Assembly (NCBI RefSeq): GCF_006439335.1
Contig: NZ_SAWY01000041.1
Span: 1 to 64,000, forward strand
Direction: 5' to 3'
Length of the DNA stretch: 64,000 nucleotides
From: Litorilituus lipolyticus
GTDB lineage: Bacteria; Pseudomonadota; Gammaproteobacteria; Enterobacterales; Alteromonadaceae
A model generated the notes under the pieces. That model was given only the letters and a program-made list of their open reading frames with translations. It was not told where the DNA came from and ran no database searches. Position numbers and translations under genes: made by a program. Every line of letters starts with the position of its first letter. Position 1 is the first letter of the stretch. This document shows positions 50,459-59,670 of the stretch, piece after piece.

Positions 50459-51307
50459 ATGAATAATAGTATTGTAAATCCTGGTACCTTATATATCGTC
50501 GCAACGCCAATTGGCAATTTGGCTGATATTACTCAAAGGGCTATAGAAGTGCTAACACAGGTAGATATAATCGCCTGTGAAGATACGCGTCATACAGGAA
50601 AGTTACTGTCGGCTTTTTCTATCAAAAATAAAACACTGTCGATGCATGACCATAATGAAAGGCAGAGACAAGATCAGATGGCATCCATGTTGCAAGAAGG
50701 GAAAAGCATTGCACTTGTTTCTGATGCGGGAACACCATTAATAAGTGATCCTGGTTTTCATTTAGTAAGACATTGTAGAAGCCTTGGCCTTTCAGTTTCA
50801 CCTGTGCCTGGAGCATGTGCCGCCATTTCAGCATTATCAGTTGCAGGTTTGCCGACCGACAGGTTTAGTTTTGAAGGTTTTCTACCGTCAAAGTCAGGCG
50901 CACGACAAACGACATTAAGTGCATTAAAGCATGAAGAGAGAACGATGGTGTTTTATGATGCACCAAGAAGAGCAATCGATACCTTAAAAGACATTGTCGA
51001 AACTTTAGGTAGCGCTCGTTATGTGGTTATAGCACGCGAACTCACGAAAACCTTTGAAACAATACATTCAGATACTGCTGAAAATTTTGTTAGTTGGCTT
51101 GAGCAAGATGCTAATCAACTTAAAGGCGAAATGGTGCTCATTATTGAGGGACACAAAAATGATGCAAGTGAAATTCCTCCGCAAGTCATCAAAACATTGA
51201 CATTACTATTAGCTGAAATGAAGCCTAAAAAGGCGTGTGCTATTGCAGCAGAAATACATGGTGTTAAGAAAAACGCGTTATACGATATAGCTTTATCGTT
51301 AAAATAG
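50459..51307 (+). CDS. rsmI: 16S rRNA (cytidine-1402 2'-O) methyltransferase RsmI
   Basis: Tetrapyrrole-methylase-fold enzyme that methylates the ribose of C1402, the same nucleotide modified by RsmH at 10880-11830. Seen: [65 protein letters not shown] and the FYDAPRR motif. Length 282 from the ATG at 50459; an ATG at 50444 is possible. Divergent from lpoA as in E. coli. Confidence 0.95.
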   Translation: MNNSIVNPGTLYIVATPIGNLADITQRAIEVLTQVDIIACEDTRHTGKLLSAFSIKNKTLSMHDHNERQRQDQMASMLQEGKSIALVSDAGTPLISDPGFHLVRHCRSLGLSVSPVPGACAAISALSVAGLPTDRFSFEGFLPSKSGARQTTLSALKHEERTMVFYDAPRRAIDTLKDIVETLGSARYVVIARELTKTFETIHSDTAENFVSWLEQDANQLKGEMVLIIEGHKNDASEIPPQVIKTLTLLLAEMKPKKACAIAAEIHGVKKNALYDIALSLK

Positions 51308-51376
51308 CCTATTATTTAATATGTTCTAGACGTTAAGGGAGTGTAGAAGCTCAGATTATAAGGATGCAAAACACCT

Positions 51377-52048
51377 ATGCTCAAAGGTATTTGGCTAACA
51401 ATCTGTTTTATTTCGTGTAGCTTCTGTGTACTAGCAAATGATGAAGTATTCAAAATATCCGCTCCTTTAATTGCGCAAATTGCCCCCGAGCTTGAGCGTA
51501 AGATAATTCAATCATATAAAGACATCGATATAGCAGCAGAAATTATCCATTTACCAACTCAACGATCTTTAGAATCAGCAATCAAATCAGATTGGGTCGA
51601 TGCTGAATTAGCGAGAGTAGCTGAAGTAAGTGATTTATTAAAAGATTATATTAAAGTACCTATTCCAGTTTTTGAATTCACATTAAACAGTTTCTCCTTT
51701 CAAAAAAGTATTAATGCTTCATCTTGGCTATCACTTAAGCCATATAAAGTAGTAACGTTAAGAGGTTTTGTCTCTATTAATAGGCGATTAAAAGAACACG
51801 GTATTGAGCACTTTGTTACAGACTCATATGAACAAGCGGTTGCTATGTTAAAAGCCAAAAGAGTCGATGTACTGATTACTTCAAAAACGTTATTATCGAA
51901 AAAATTGTTGAACGCCATGAATGCTTCTAAGGAATTTCATTCAAATGAAATAGAAGCTGTAAACCTTTATCATTATATTCACAAACGCCATAAAACTATT
52001 CTTCCTAGAATAACTCACGCAATAAAACAGAACTTCAGTAAGAATTAA
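51377..52048 (+). CDS. Small periplasmic substrate-binding-like protein
   Basis: Probable exported protein with a type 2 periplasmic binding (SBP_bac_3-like) fold, of unknown ligand. Seen: a signal peptide (IWLTICFISCSFCVLA), then 200 residues with the sequence pattern of amino acid binding proteins: THLPTQRSLE-like LPTQRSLESAIKSDWVDAELAR, KPYKVVTLRGFVSINRRL and SYEQAVAMLKAKRVDVLITS. No transporter genes are adjacent. Similar orphan proteins are frequent in Alteromonadales. 223 residues. Confidence 0.7.
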   Translation: MLKGIWLTICFISCSFCVLANDEVFKISAPLIAQIAPELERKIIQSYKDIDIAAEIIHLPTQRSLESAIKSDWVDAELARVAEVSDLLKDYIKVPIPVFEFTLNSFSFQKSINASSWLSLKPYKVVTLRGFVSINRRLKEHGIEHFVTDSYEQAVAMLKAKRVDVLITSKTLLSKKLLNAMNASKEFHSNEIEAVNLYHYIHKRHKTILPRITHAIKQNFSKN

Positions 52049-52057
52049 AGTTTAAGG

Positions 52058-52086
52058 TTGGCGTTAACCTCACGATAAGATAGAAT
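52058..52086 (+). promoter_or_regulatory. rnpB promoter
   Basis: TTGGCG at 52058-52063, a 17-base spacer and TAGAAT at 52081-52086, directly upstream of the RNase P RNA 5' end. Confidence 0.7.
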
Positions 52087-52091
52087 GCGCG

Positions 52092-52498
52092 GCGAGTTGA
52101 CTAGACAATCGCTGCTTTATCGTTGTGCCTAATGTTTCGACAAAGGGTAGACAGATAAAGGGGAGGAAAGTCCGGGCTCCAACGAGCAGGGTGCCAGGTA
52201 ACGCCTGGGCGGCGCAAGCCGACGACAAGTGCAGCAGAGAGAAGACCGCCGATGACCGCTTGCGGAACAGGTAAGGCTGAAAGGGTGCGGTAAGAGCGCA
52301 CCGGGTTACTGGTAACAGTAATTGCAGGGTAAACTCCACCCGGAGCAAGACCAAATAGGGTTTCATTACTTTAAATAGTATACGCGTGGCTCGCGCGGAA
52401 ACCGGGTAGGTTGCTTGAGCCTTAGAGCGATTTAAGGCCTAGACGAATGATTGTCACTTCTTCGGAAGATACAAAACCCGGCTTATGTGTTGACTCGC
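52092..52498 (+). ncRNA. rnpB: RNase P RNA, type A
   Basis: Catalytic RNA of ribonuclease P, which makes the 5' ends of tRNAs. Seen: the universally conserved 5' region GGGGAGGAAAGTCCGGGCTC, CAGGGTGCCAGGTAACGCCT, GGTGCGGTAAGAGCGCACCG, AAACTCCACCCGGAGCAAG and the 3' block GATGACTG-like region ending in ACCCGGCTTAT. The first and last bases (GCGAGTTGAC and GTTGACTCGC) pair as helix P1. Length about 407, normal for gammaproteobacteria. The 3' end is the attachment site of the downstream island. Confidence 0.97.
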
Positions 52499-52540
52499 AA
52501 GTTTTAGTAGCTGCTTGCATTAGTGAGCAGCTTACTAAAA
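52482..52540 (+). repeat. att copy A: rnpB 3' end plus terminator hairpin
   Basis: A 59-base segment comprising the last 17 bases of rnpB and the following hairpin (TTTTAGTA-GCTGCT ... AGCAGC-TTACTAAAA, then TCTTTTG), which is also the rnpB terminator. It recurs at 63409-63467 with three mismatches and, more diverged, at 63547-63605. It marks the left end of the integrated island. Confidence 0.85.
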
Positions 52541-52815
52541 TCTTTTGTTATCAAATGGTTACGTTCAAGAAAATGGCGCGCCATTTGGTGCACCTCTCTA
52601 AAAATTTTAGTAGTCATCTTTCATTACTAGCACACATTTATTTGCTATAGATTTTCCTGAAATTATCCGAAATGCTTGTTTAGGCTTATTTTTGTTTCTG
52701 CCAGGCTCCAGTTATAGTATTTATTTCAAAAATTTCAAAAGATTAATGAATTCGTAGGCAGGTGTGATACACAAAATGTTACACCGTATTAATTTAAGAT
52801 CTTTTGTCTTAACAA
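52541..52815 (+). other. Integrase arm region with two pairs of 8-bp repeats
   Basis: No gene is seen. The segment carries TGGCGCGC at 52574 and TGGTGCAC at 52586 (12 bp apart), then TGATACAC at 52765 and TGTTACAC at 52777 (12 bp apart). The pairs are 191 bp apart, an arrangement repeated exactly at 63637-63847. These are candidate arm-type integrase binding sites; the second pair lies just upstream of the integrase start. Confidence 0.6.
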
Positions 52816-53018
52816 TTGAGTAGTGAAGCAATGCAAGCCGTAGTGGGTTTTAAGCATTTAAATCGCAGAAAGGAGACTTTTTATCTCAGGATGAAAGTAC
52901 CTAAGCGTCTGGGAACCAGGGAAGTTAGGCTTTGTTTACGCACAAAAAAACTTAGTGTGGCTGTTGTTGTTTTAGATCGGCTTTCACCTTTAGTTTCTTT
53001 GATTAAACAACTTGTATA
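52816..53018 (+). pseudogene. Truncated tyrosine recombinase (island integrase), N-terminal part
   Basis: N-terminal fragment of a phage-type site-specific integrase. Seen: about 67 residues including QAVVGFKHLNRRKETFYLRM and VPKRLGTREVRLCLRTKK, the pattern of the N-terminal domain of island integrases (a beta-strand YYLR-VPK-LG-REIRLSLRT motif). The core-binding and catalytic domains are absent: reading stops at a junction with an IS3-like element at about 53005-53020. The start is TTG at 52816 or ATG at 52831. Location right after the att site fits the enzyme that inserted the island. Certainly non-functional as it stands. Confidence 0.75.
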
Positions 53019-53630
53019 ATGGCTGCCTTGATCACTATGGAACATCAAATTTTCTGGCCTTTCACGTAACTCATACGCCATAGTCAATGCTTTAACCGTT
53101 AGCTCACTATCTGGCGAATGAGACATCGCCCAGCCAATAGGCTTACGGGCAAATAAATCAATAACTACAGCTAAATAAGCCCAACGGTTTCCTGTCCAAA
53201 TATAGGTCACATCACCACACCAAACTTGGTTAGGCGCAGTAACGCTAAACTGTCGTTCAAGCAGGTTCGGTATTGCAACATGCTCTTTAGACGCTTTCTT
53301 GTATGCATGTTGCGGCAATTGGCAGCTAACTAATCCTAGACCTTTCATAAACTTTGTCGCATGGTAACGACTAAGGTTTATGCCATTTTGTGTCACAATG
53401 TCAGCTACGGCTCTAGCATCAGCAGAACCACCACCTAATTCATGAGCAGCTTTAACTTCTGCACGCTGTGTAAGCTCTTCTGTTGAAAGCGAATTATCAA
53501 GTAACGCCCAGTATTTATAACTGCTGCGATGAACACCAAACACTCCACACAACAGTTTTATTGAATATTTTACTTTATGGCTCTGATTGAGTTTTTCGAT
53601 TAATTCGAATTGTTCATTGAGTCCGACATC
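53008..53630 (-). pseudogene. IS3-family transposase OrfB, C-terminally truncated
   Basis: DDE integrase-core transposase fragment. Seen: the HTH_21-like region (CGVFGVHRSSYKYW, SRYHATKFMKGLGL), the first catalytic Asp in VWCGDVTYIWTGNRWAYLAV (GDVTYI) and the second in FHSDQGSHYTS. Immediately after HYTS the frame runs into integrase-derived DNA, so the region with the final Glu is missing. About 200 of the usual 280-290 residues remain. The frame from 53630 overlaps orfA as expected for IS3 (programmed -1 fusion). Confidence 0.8.
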
Positions 53631-53911
53631 AACAGAGTTGTAGCCTTCTTCAAAATTTCCTTTTCTAATTCAATACGTTAAGACTTTTTCTCTAGCTCTC
53701 GTATTTTAAGCTGCTCAGGCGTCATTGGTGTTATTTGGGGGGCTTTACCTTTACGCTCTTCTCTTAACTGTTTGACTCATTTACCAATGGTGGAATACCC
53801 AACATTCATTGCCTTAGCGGCTTCTTCGTGGGTATAACCATGGTCGAGTACCAATTGTGCTGTTTCTAATCTAAATTCAGGGCTGAAATTTTTACGGGAT
53901 TTCTTCGCCAT
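53600..53911 (-). pseudogene. IS3-family OrfA with two nonsense codons
   Basis: Helix-turn-helix protein of the IS. Reading from the ATG at 53911 gives AKKSRKNFSPEFRLETAQLV and EEAAKAMNVGYSTIGK, then TGA where TGG (Trp) is expected, and later TAA where CAA (Gln) is expected before RIELEKEILKKAT. Both are consistent with G-to-A or C-to-T transitions. The element is therefore dead. Confidence 0.8.
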
Positions 53912-54087
53912 TTTATTCACCTAATACTGCTATGAATTAATCATAACATCCTCTAATTAGGTGGCCAAAATCACTATGCCACTACAAATATTACAGTCAC
54001 ACTAAAAGGAGTGTTTAAGATAAGTCAAAATATGTTCGGCTTTTAATATATTTGAACTACACTAAAGTAACAATCTGGAATATTCTT

Positions 54088-55467
54088 ATGCGTGACTGGG
54101 TTATCGGGGTGCTATTATGCTTTCCCTGTTTATTATCTGCTGAGTCGGATCTGTCAGCACCATCAAGTACCGTCAATAACATGGTAGAAGTCCCAGTATT
54201 GTCTATCAACGGAGCTATCGGACCGGCAGTAAGTGATTATCTAACCAGAGAAATAACTCGAATAAACAACCAAAATCAGACGCCATTAATTATTCTTACG
54301 ATGGATACTCCTGGTGGGTTAAGTGCTAGTTTACGAGACATTAATCAATCCATTTTAAGTTCCCGCATCCCCCTTGCTTGTTTAGTTTATCCGCAAGGAG
54401 CGAGGGCAGCCAGCGCTGGCACTTATATCCTTTATGCTTGCCATATTGCAGCAATGGCTGAAGCGACCACTTTAGGCGCCGCAACACCGGTAACGATTGG
54501 CGGACCTGCAACAGACGACAAAAACAAGCAAAAAACATCTGATGAGCCAAGTGCGATGGAAAAGAAAGTACTTAATGATTCCATCGCCTACATTCGCTCA
54601 TTGGCTCAGTTACGCAACCGAAACGTTGAATGGGCCGAATTGGCGGTCAAAGAGGCGGCTACCCTAACAGCCAAGGAAGCACTGGAACAAAATGTGATTA
54701 ATCTGCTTGCTGATACACCCGAGCAATTACTCGTAAGGTTAGATGGGCAAATAGTTAATGTCGATAATAGCCAAAAACGGCTCAACTTGAGTAATTCAAT
54801 TCTTGATCATCGAACGCCTGATTGGCGCAGTCAGTTTATTGCCACTATAACAGACCCTAATATCGCTTATATCCTTTTGCTAGTAGGTATTTATGGTTTA
54901 TTACTCGAATTTTACAGCCCAGGTATGGGGGTTGCGGGTATAACAGGAGCAATATCACTGCTTATTGGCTTGTACGCCCTGCAGTTATTGCCTCTCAATT
55001 ATGCAGGTCTTGGTTTGTTGATATTGGGGATCAGTTTACTCGTGGCCGAATCTTTCTTACCAAGTTTTGGCCTATTTGGTATTGGCGGTGTCATTGCTTT
55101 TGTTATTGGCTCAATATTTCTTATCGACACTGAACAAGTCTACTTTAGAGTATCAATAGAATTGATCTCTACTTTAGCACTTATGTCACTACTGTTTAGC
55201 TTATTTGTCCTAGGTACTTTATGGAAAATAAGAAAAAAAACAGTCGTTACCGGACAAGAATCAATCCTTGGTGCACAGGCAATTGCACTTAACAGTTTTA
55301 AAAAACATGGATTTGTACTAATGGGCGGAGAACGCTGGGCTGCGAGAAGCGAACATGCAATTACAGCAGGACAGGTTGTTACCGTGTTGGCCATCACTGG
55401 TTTAGTTTTAATTGTCACCCCAAATCATAGAGGAGTAATACAAGATGGAACCACTAATAATCGCTAA
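54088..55467 (+). CDS. NfeD-family membrane serine protease (ClpP-like domain plus NfeD)
   Basis: Long-form NfeD (stomatin operon partner) protein. Seen: a signal peptide, a ClpP-like serine protease domain with LTMDTPGGL and [14 protein letters not shown] (nucleophile Ser in ASAG), a lysine-bearing helix around [20 protein letters not shown], four to five membrane segments, and a C-terminal OB-like NfeD domain with [20 protein letters not shown] and ERWAARSEH. Archaeal homologues cleave the C-terminus of stomatin. The start at 54088 (ATG, MRDWVIG) is preferred over TTG at 54052. It overlaps the slipin gene by 23 bases: a standard NfeD-stomatin pair. Confidence 0.9.
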   Translation: MRDWVIGVLLCFPCLLSAESDLSAPSSTVNNMVEVPVLSINGAIGPAVSDYLTREITRINNQNQTPLIILTMDTPGGLSASLRDINQSILSSRIPLACLVYPQGARAASAGTYILYACHIAAMAEATTLGAATPVTIGGPATDDKNKQKTSDEPSAMEKKVLNDSIAYIRSLAQLRNRNVEWAELAVKEAATLTAKEALEQNVINLLADTPEQLLVRLDGQIVNVDNSQKRLNLSNSILDHRTPDWRSQFIATITDPNIAYILLLVGIYGLLLEFYSPGMGVAGITGAISLLIGLYALQLLPLNYAGLGLLILGISLLVAESFLPSFGLFGIGGVIAFVIGSIFLIDTEQVYFRVSIELISTLALMSLLFSLFVLGTLWKIRKKTVVTGQESILGAQAIALNSFKKHGFVLMGGERWAARSEHAITAGQVVTVLAITGLVLIVTPNHRGVIQDGTTNNR

Positions 55468-56236
55468 TATGTTGATGCCTGCAATTATTACCTTGTTAGC
55501 ATTGGCTATCGTAATGAGTGTGTTTAGAGTATTAAGAGAGTATGAACGCGGCGTTATCTTCTTTCTTGGTCGATTTCAAACGGTTAAAGGCCCAGGGCTT
55601 ATTATAGTGATCCCTGTTATTCAACAAATGGTGCGAGTTGATTTGCGTACGGTAGTAATGGATGTACCTAGCCAAGATGTTATCAGCCGTGACAACGTTT
55701 CTGTTAGGGTCAACGCAGTACTTTATTTTAGGGTGATAGATTCACAAAAAGCTGTCATCAATGTTGAAAACTATCTACAGGCGACATCGCAATTAGCACA
55801 AACAACGCTACGCTCTGTTCTCGGTCAACACGAACTCGATGAGATGTTAGCAAATCGAGAAATGTTAAATGCTGATATTCAAACTATCCTAGACGCCAGA
55901 ACCGACGGTTGGGGCATAAAGGTCTCAAATGTCGAAATAAAGCATGTTGACCTAAATGAAAATATGATCAGAGCTATCGCTAAGCAAGCAGAAGCAGAGC
56001 GAACCAGGCGCGCAAAAGTGATTCATGCCTCCGGTGAAATGGAAGCTTCAGAAAAACTAGTGTCGGCTGCTAATAGTTTAGCGGTAGAGCCAAATGCAAT
56101 TTTACTCCGATATCTACAAACACTGACAGAAATTGCAGGGGAGAAAAATTCAACAATATTATTCCCAATGCCGATGGGTTTAATGGATACTTTATTTAAG
56201 GAACAAGTGAAACAATCACCAAAAACAGAAAAGTAG
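55445..56236 (+). CDS. Slipin (stomatin/SPFH family) membrane protein
   Basis: SPFH-domain protein forming membrane-associated oligomers; substrate and partner of the upstream NfeD protease. Seen: an N-terminal hairpin membrane segment ([17 protein letters not shown]), [20 protein letters not shown], the SPFH core with [20 protein letters not shown] and [18 protein letters not shown], and a C-terminal coiled coil with [20 protein letters not shown]. Length 263. Role in membrane stress is inferred from the family. Confidence 0.93.
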   Translation: MEPLIIANMLMPAIITLLALAIVMSVFRVLREYERGVIFFLGRFQTVKGPGLIIVIPVIQQMVRVDLRTVVMDVPSQDVISRDNVSVRVNAVLYFRVIDSQKAVINVENYLQATSQLAQTTLRSVLGQHELDEMLANREMLNADIQTILDARTDGWGIKVSNVEIKHVDLNENMIRAIAKQAEAERTRRAKVIHASGEMEASEKLVSAANSLAVEPNAILLRYLQTLTEIAGEKNSTILFPMPMGLMDTLFKEQVKQSPKTEK

Positions 56237-56500
56237 TCATGTAGTAAATGAAACTCTCGTTCTAGGGGAGTAGTTAGTTGGCTACATTCGTGCACTATGA
56301 GATCTGCCGACTTGTGAACATATGAGAAGGTGTGGCTTATATGCGTTATTGTAATGTGTAACGAATCATACATCTAATGATGCGCTATCGCCAAAAGAGC
56401 ATAAACAGCTTTGCTCAACAAAAGTTTCGAGATTAAGTTGTTCAGAACATAAGAGGGTTAGATGAATTGCTATACTTAGCCTCCTATAGAAGGAATTACC

Positions 56501-56923
56501 ATGTTTAGGTTCTTCGTCTGGTTTAAAATTGTAATGATAACCGTGTTGCTTGGGCAACATAGCTTTACTATTAGCAGAGCAATAGCGTTTGAGAAACACT
56601 CATATAAGCCTGCTTATATACATATGATGCAACCAAATGGCGACGAGCATCAGCTAGTAACAAATACGTCTCTGCCCCCTCACCCTGAACAATCAATGAA
56701 TGCACCCCTCAATGAGGCTGAAGACGAGCATGGAAAATGTCACGTAGGTGATTGTTTATGCTGTGGTTGTGGCTTTTGTGGGAATATTCTTTCGATCGCT
56801 TATCTTGCAAAAACATTAGTTGCTAGTGGTGAAAAAGTTCATCCTGAACTGCTCATTCAATTAAAAGCTTTTACAAATTCTGGTATTCATCTCTTACCTT
56901 ATCGCCCTCCAATTATTGGCTAA
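56501..56923 (+). CDS. Small secreted Cys-rich protein of the copper island
   Basis: I do not recognise a named family with certainty; it resembles the small DUF2946-type proteins found beside metal ATPases. Seen: a signal peptide, a His/Met-containing segment (YIHMMQPNGDEHQL), and a dense cysteine cluster HGKCHVGDCLCCGCGFCGN with six cysteines, likely to bind soft metal ions in the periplasm. AGAAGGA lies before the ATG. 140 residues, about 90 bases upstream of the copper ATPase gene, probably in one transcript. A TATACT at 56471-56476 may be its -10 box, but no CueR-type dyad was found. The 264-base gap before it shows no other gene. Confidence 0.65.
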   Translation: MFRFFVWFKIVMITVLLGQHSFTISRAIAFEKHSYKPAYIHMMQPNGDEHQLVTNTSLPPHPEQSMNAPLNEAEDEHGKCHVGDCLCCGCGFCGNILSIAYLAKTLVASGEKVHPELLIQLKAFTNSGIHLLPYRPPIIG

Positions 56924-57015
56924 TCAAGGGATTAGTGCATTATTTTTATGCAACTCCCCTCAAATGATCACCATTGAATAATTAAATTCAGTGGTAGCTT
57001 CAATAGGAGTTAAAA

Positions 57016-59616
57016 ATGAAACGTGAGTCAAATGATATCGCTTTGAAAAAAGAAAGCGAACAATCGACTTTGAAAGCTAAGCATTGCTGTGAACAGTCAA
57101 CTAAACCACTAAATCAGGATACTAGCCCAGCTATAGAAAGTGGTGAAGCATTAATCACAGCACAGATCATTGTACTGGGAATGGGCATTGATCATTGTGC
57201 AGGCTTGATTAAACAATCTCTGTCAAGACTACGTGGCGTAGTATCTGTTGACACTAATATTGCCTTACATCGAGTGTCTGTGAGTTACAGTAGAAGGCTA
57301 TTGCTACAAGACTTACAAGAAGCAGTTGAAAATGCAGGGTACGAGATTGAATCAGCGCAGGGAGAAAATACGCAGCAAGTAGTGCTTGATGTGCAGGGGA
57401 TGGGGAGCAACCATTGCGCAGGCTTGATCAGTACTTCGATCAAACGGTTATTTGGTATTTATGTGATAACGACCAATATTAGTACACATAAGATAACGGT
57501 CGATTTTAATAAAGAATATCTTAGCGCAGAAGATATTAAACAAGCTGTGTTTAACGCTGGTTATGAAGTAACGATGGCTCAGGCTGGCGGGAGCGATACG
57601 GTCATTGATTCAAATTCTGAAGAACGCTACCTTAATGACGCTAAACGGAAATTGTGGTTTGCTGCCATCCCAACGACGTTGATCATGACCTTAATGATCC
57701 CGCAAATGTTTTGGCAACCAATACCCGGTTATTTGTTGATAGTGGCTCTTTTAGCTTTTCCGGTCGTATTTTTAAAAGGTGGTATGTCAACCCACCGTTC
57801 AGCATGGCGTTCCTTAACTAATCGTACCGCCAATATGGATGTACTGATATCAATGGGAAGCTTACCTCCTTATTTCATCGGTTTAGTTGGCTTTGTATAT
57901 CCAATGACGTCATTTATTGAGATGGCATCTACCATTATGACTTTTCATTTACTAGGTAAGTATCTTGAAACGCGTGCTAAAGGAAGAGCCTCTCAGGCTA
58001 TCAAACGATTACTCACCTTAGGCGCAAAAACGGCTACTGTACTGCGCTCTGGTAAAGAAGAGGAAATTGCCATTAGTGAACTAGCTGTTGGTGACATTAT
58101 GCTTGTTCGTCCTGGAGCAAAAGTGCCCACTGATGGAGAGGTTGTTGATGGGGGAAGTCACTTAGATGAATCCATAGCAACAGGTGAATCGGTGCCCGTC
58201 GAAAAGTCACTTGGTGATAAGGTAATAGGCGCCACGATTAACAAAGAAGGACTGATTAAAATACGGGCAACTAAAGTTGGCAATGACACTTTTCTTTCAC
58301 AAGTAATCAGATTGGTTGAACAAGCGCAAGGCTCAAAAGTGCCGATCCAGGAGTTTGCTGACAAAGTAACCTCGCGTTTTGTACCGGGGGTTATTGTCAT
58401 TGCATTTACAAGTTTTATTCTATGGTTAATGATGGCCGATACTTTGCGTCCCGTTTTATCATGGGGGGCAAACTTTCTTCCTTGGGTTGATCCCACCTTA
58501 ACACCGCTTATGGCTGCAATTTTGGCGACAGTTGCTGTGCTAGTAATTGCCTGCCCCTGTGCCTTGGGACTAGCGACGCCGACAGCCATTATGGTGGGCT
58601 CTGGTATTGGCGCAGAAAGAGGTGTGCTGATCCGCTCAGGTGAAGCCATTCAAACTCTAAAAGACATTGCAATAGTCGTGTTAGATAAAACAGGCACGAT
58701 TACTGAAGGTAAGCCTTCATTAACGGATGTGATAACAGTTGAATCTTTTGATGAAAGTCAGGTGCTAGTTGCAGCTGCGTCGGTGGAGGCAGGATCCGAA
58801 CACCCACTTGGTCAGGCTATTGCAGCAGGAGCAAGAGCCAAGGGGGTAACTGTTCCTGAAGTTGAGCAGTTTAAATCAATAACAGCACGAGGTGTTGAAG
58901 GTTTAGTTCATGGTCAAAAAGTGTATGTTGGTAGCCGTCGCCTGATGGCAGATTTTGATATAGAAATTGGAAAACTTGAAGAGGCATTAATTTCTTTGGA
59001 GAGCAAAGGCAAAACCGCAATGTTGGTCGCAATTGAAGGTAAAGCCGCTGGGTTAGTTGCTGTTGCTGACACGATTAAGAAAGATTCTAAATCAGCGATT
59101 ACTGCATTACACCAAATGGGTATCAAGGTTGCTATGGTAACTGGTGACAACGAAAGAACGGCTAAGTATGTTGCTAAACTCGTTGGTATCGACAAGGTAT
59201 TGGCTGGTGTTTTACCAGAAGGAAAAGTAGATGCTATTAAACGACTGCAAGCAGATTATGGCAACCGCGTAGCTATGGTAGGTGATGGTATTAACGATGC
59301 TCCAGCTTTAAAGCAAGCTAATGTGGGGATTGCCATTGGTGCTGGCGCTGATGTCGCGATTGAGGCTGCTGACGTTACTTTAGTCCAGGGGCAATTGAGT
59401 AAGCTTGTCGAAGCTATTCGCTTATCCAAAGCAACATTTCGCAAAATTATCGAAAACCTTTTTTGGGCTTGGTTCTACAATTTAGCTGCGATTCCTATTG
59501 CAGCACTGGGTTTGTTGCACCCAATGGTCGGTGTTGTCGCAATGACGACTAGTTCACTGACTGTCATTGGAAACTCCATCTTATTGAAAAAAGTAAAGCT
59601 AGAGGTGAAAGAATAA
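57016..59616 (+). CDS. copA: Copper-transporting P1B-type ATPase with two atypical HMA domains
   Basis: Cu(I)-exporting ATPase. Seen: a Cys/His-bearing N-tail (KHCC at 22-25), two HMA-like domains (about 48-113 and 121-186) in which the usual GMTCxxC is GMGIDHC (Cys61) and GMGSNHC (Cys134), eight membrane segments, TGES at 389-392, the membrane metal site CPC at 513-515 (IACPCALGLATPTA), the phosphorylation site DKTGT at 557-561, the nucleotide domain SEHPLGQ, GDGINDAPALK, then FYNLAAIP and MTTSSLTVIGNS in the last helices, the YN and MxxSS pattern specific for Cu(I). 866 residues. Ribosome site AGGAG. The pump core is intact; the HMA sites are unusual. Confidence 0.92.
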   Translation: MKRESNDIALKKESEQSTLKAKHCCEQSTKPLNQDTSPAIESGEALITAQIIVLGMGIDHCAGLIKQSLSRLRGVVSVDTNIALHRVSVSYSRRLLLQDLQEAVENAGYEIESAQGENTQQVVLDVQGMGSNHCAGLISTSIKRLFGIYVITTNISTHKITVDFNKEYLSAEDIKQAVFNAGYEVTMAQAGGSDTVIDSNSEERYLNDAKRKLWFAAIPTTLIMTLMIPQMFWQPIPGYLLIVALLAFPVVFLKGGMSTHRSAWRSLTNRTANMDVLISMGSLPPYFIGLVGFVYPMTSFIEMASTIMTFHLLGKYLETRAKGRASQAIKRLLTLGAKTATVLRSGKEEEIAISELAVGDIMLVRPGAKVPTDGEVVDGGSHLDESIATGESVPVEKSLGDKVIGATINKEGLIKIRATKVGNDTFLSQVIRLVEQAQGSKVPIQEFADKVTSRFVPGVIVIAFTSFILWLMMADTLRPVLSWGANFLPWVDPTLTPLMAAILATVAVLVIACPCALGLATPTAIMVGSGIGAERGVLIRSGEAIQTLKDIAIVVLDKTGTITEGKPSLTDVITVESFDESQVLVAAASVEAGSEHPLGQAIAAGARAKGVTVPEVEQFKSITARGVEGLVHGQKVYVGSRRLMADFDIEIGKLEEALISLESKGKTAMLVAIEGKAAGLVAVADTIKKDSKSAITALHQMGIKVAMVTGDNERTAKYVAKLVGIDKVLAGVLPEGKVDAIKRLQADYGNRVAMVGDGINDAPALKQANVGIAIGAGADVAIEAADVTLVQGQLSKLVEAIRLSKATFRKIIENLFWAWFYNLAAIPIAALGLLHPMVGVVAMTTSSLTVIGNSILLKKVKLEVKE

Positions 59617-59670
59617 CTATGAGGAAAATCACCGCTACTTTTTATGACGTAATGTTAATAGGAGGCCAAC

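Larger units (their letters stand above)
53008..53975 (-). mobile_element. Decayed IS3-family insertion sequence, truncated
   Basis: An IS3-type element in minus orientation with orfA and orfB. The orfB 3' end, with the last catalytic residue and the right terminal repeat, is lost at the junction with the integrase fragment. The other edge lies near 53950-53975, at the sequence GGTGGCCAAAATCACTA, by content rather than a verified terminal repeat. Confidence 0.75.

Noticed and set aside
50278-50517. N-terminal extension of LpoA to 701 residues
   Set aside because: It would place residues before the lipoprotein signal and overlap the start of divergent rsmI; the mature lipobox Cys lies after residue 90 of that frame.
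52070-52366. Open frames on the minus strand and a frame from 52447 within the rnpB region
   Set aside because: They lie inside the conserved RNase P RNA and have no protein-like features.
56237-56500. CueR-type operator or a regulator gene for the copper genes
   Set aside because: No GGAAGG/CCTTCC-like dyad with 19-bp spacing and no MerR- or two-component-like reading frame in this gap.
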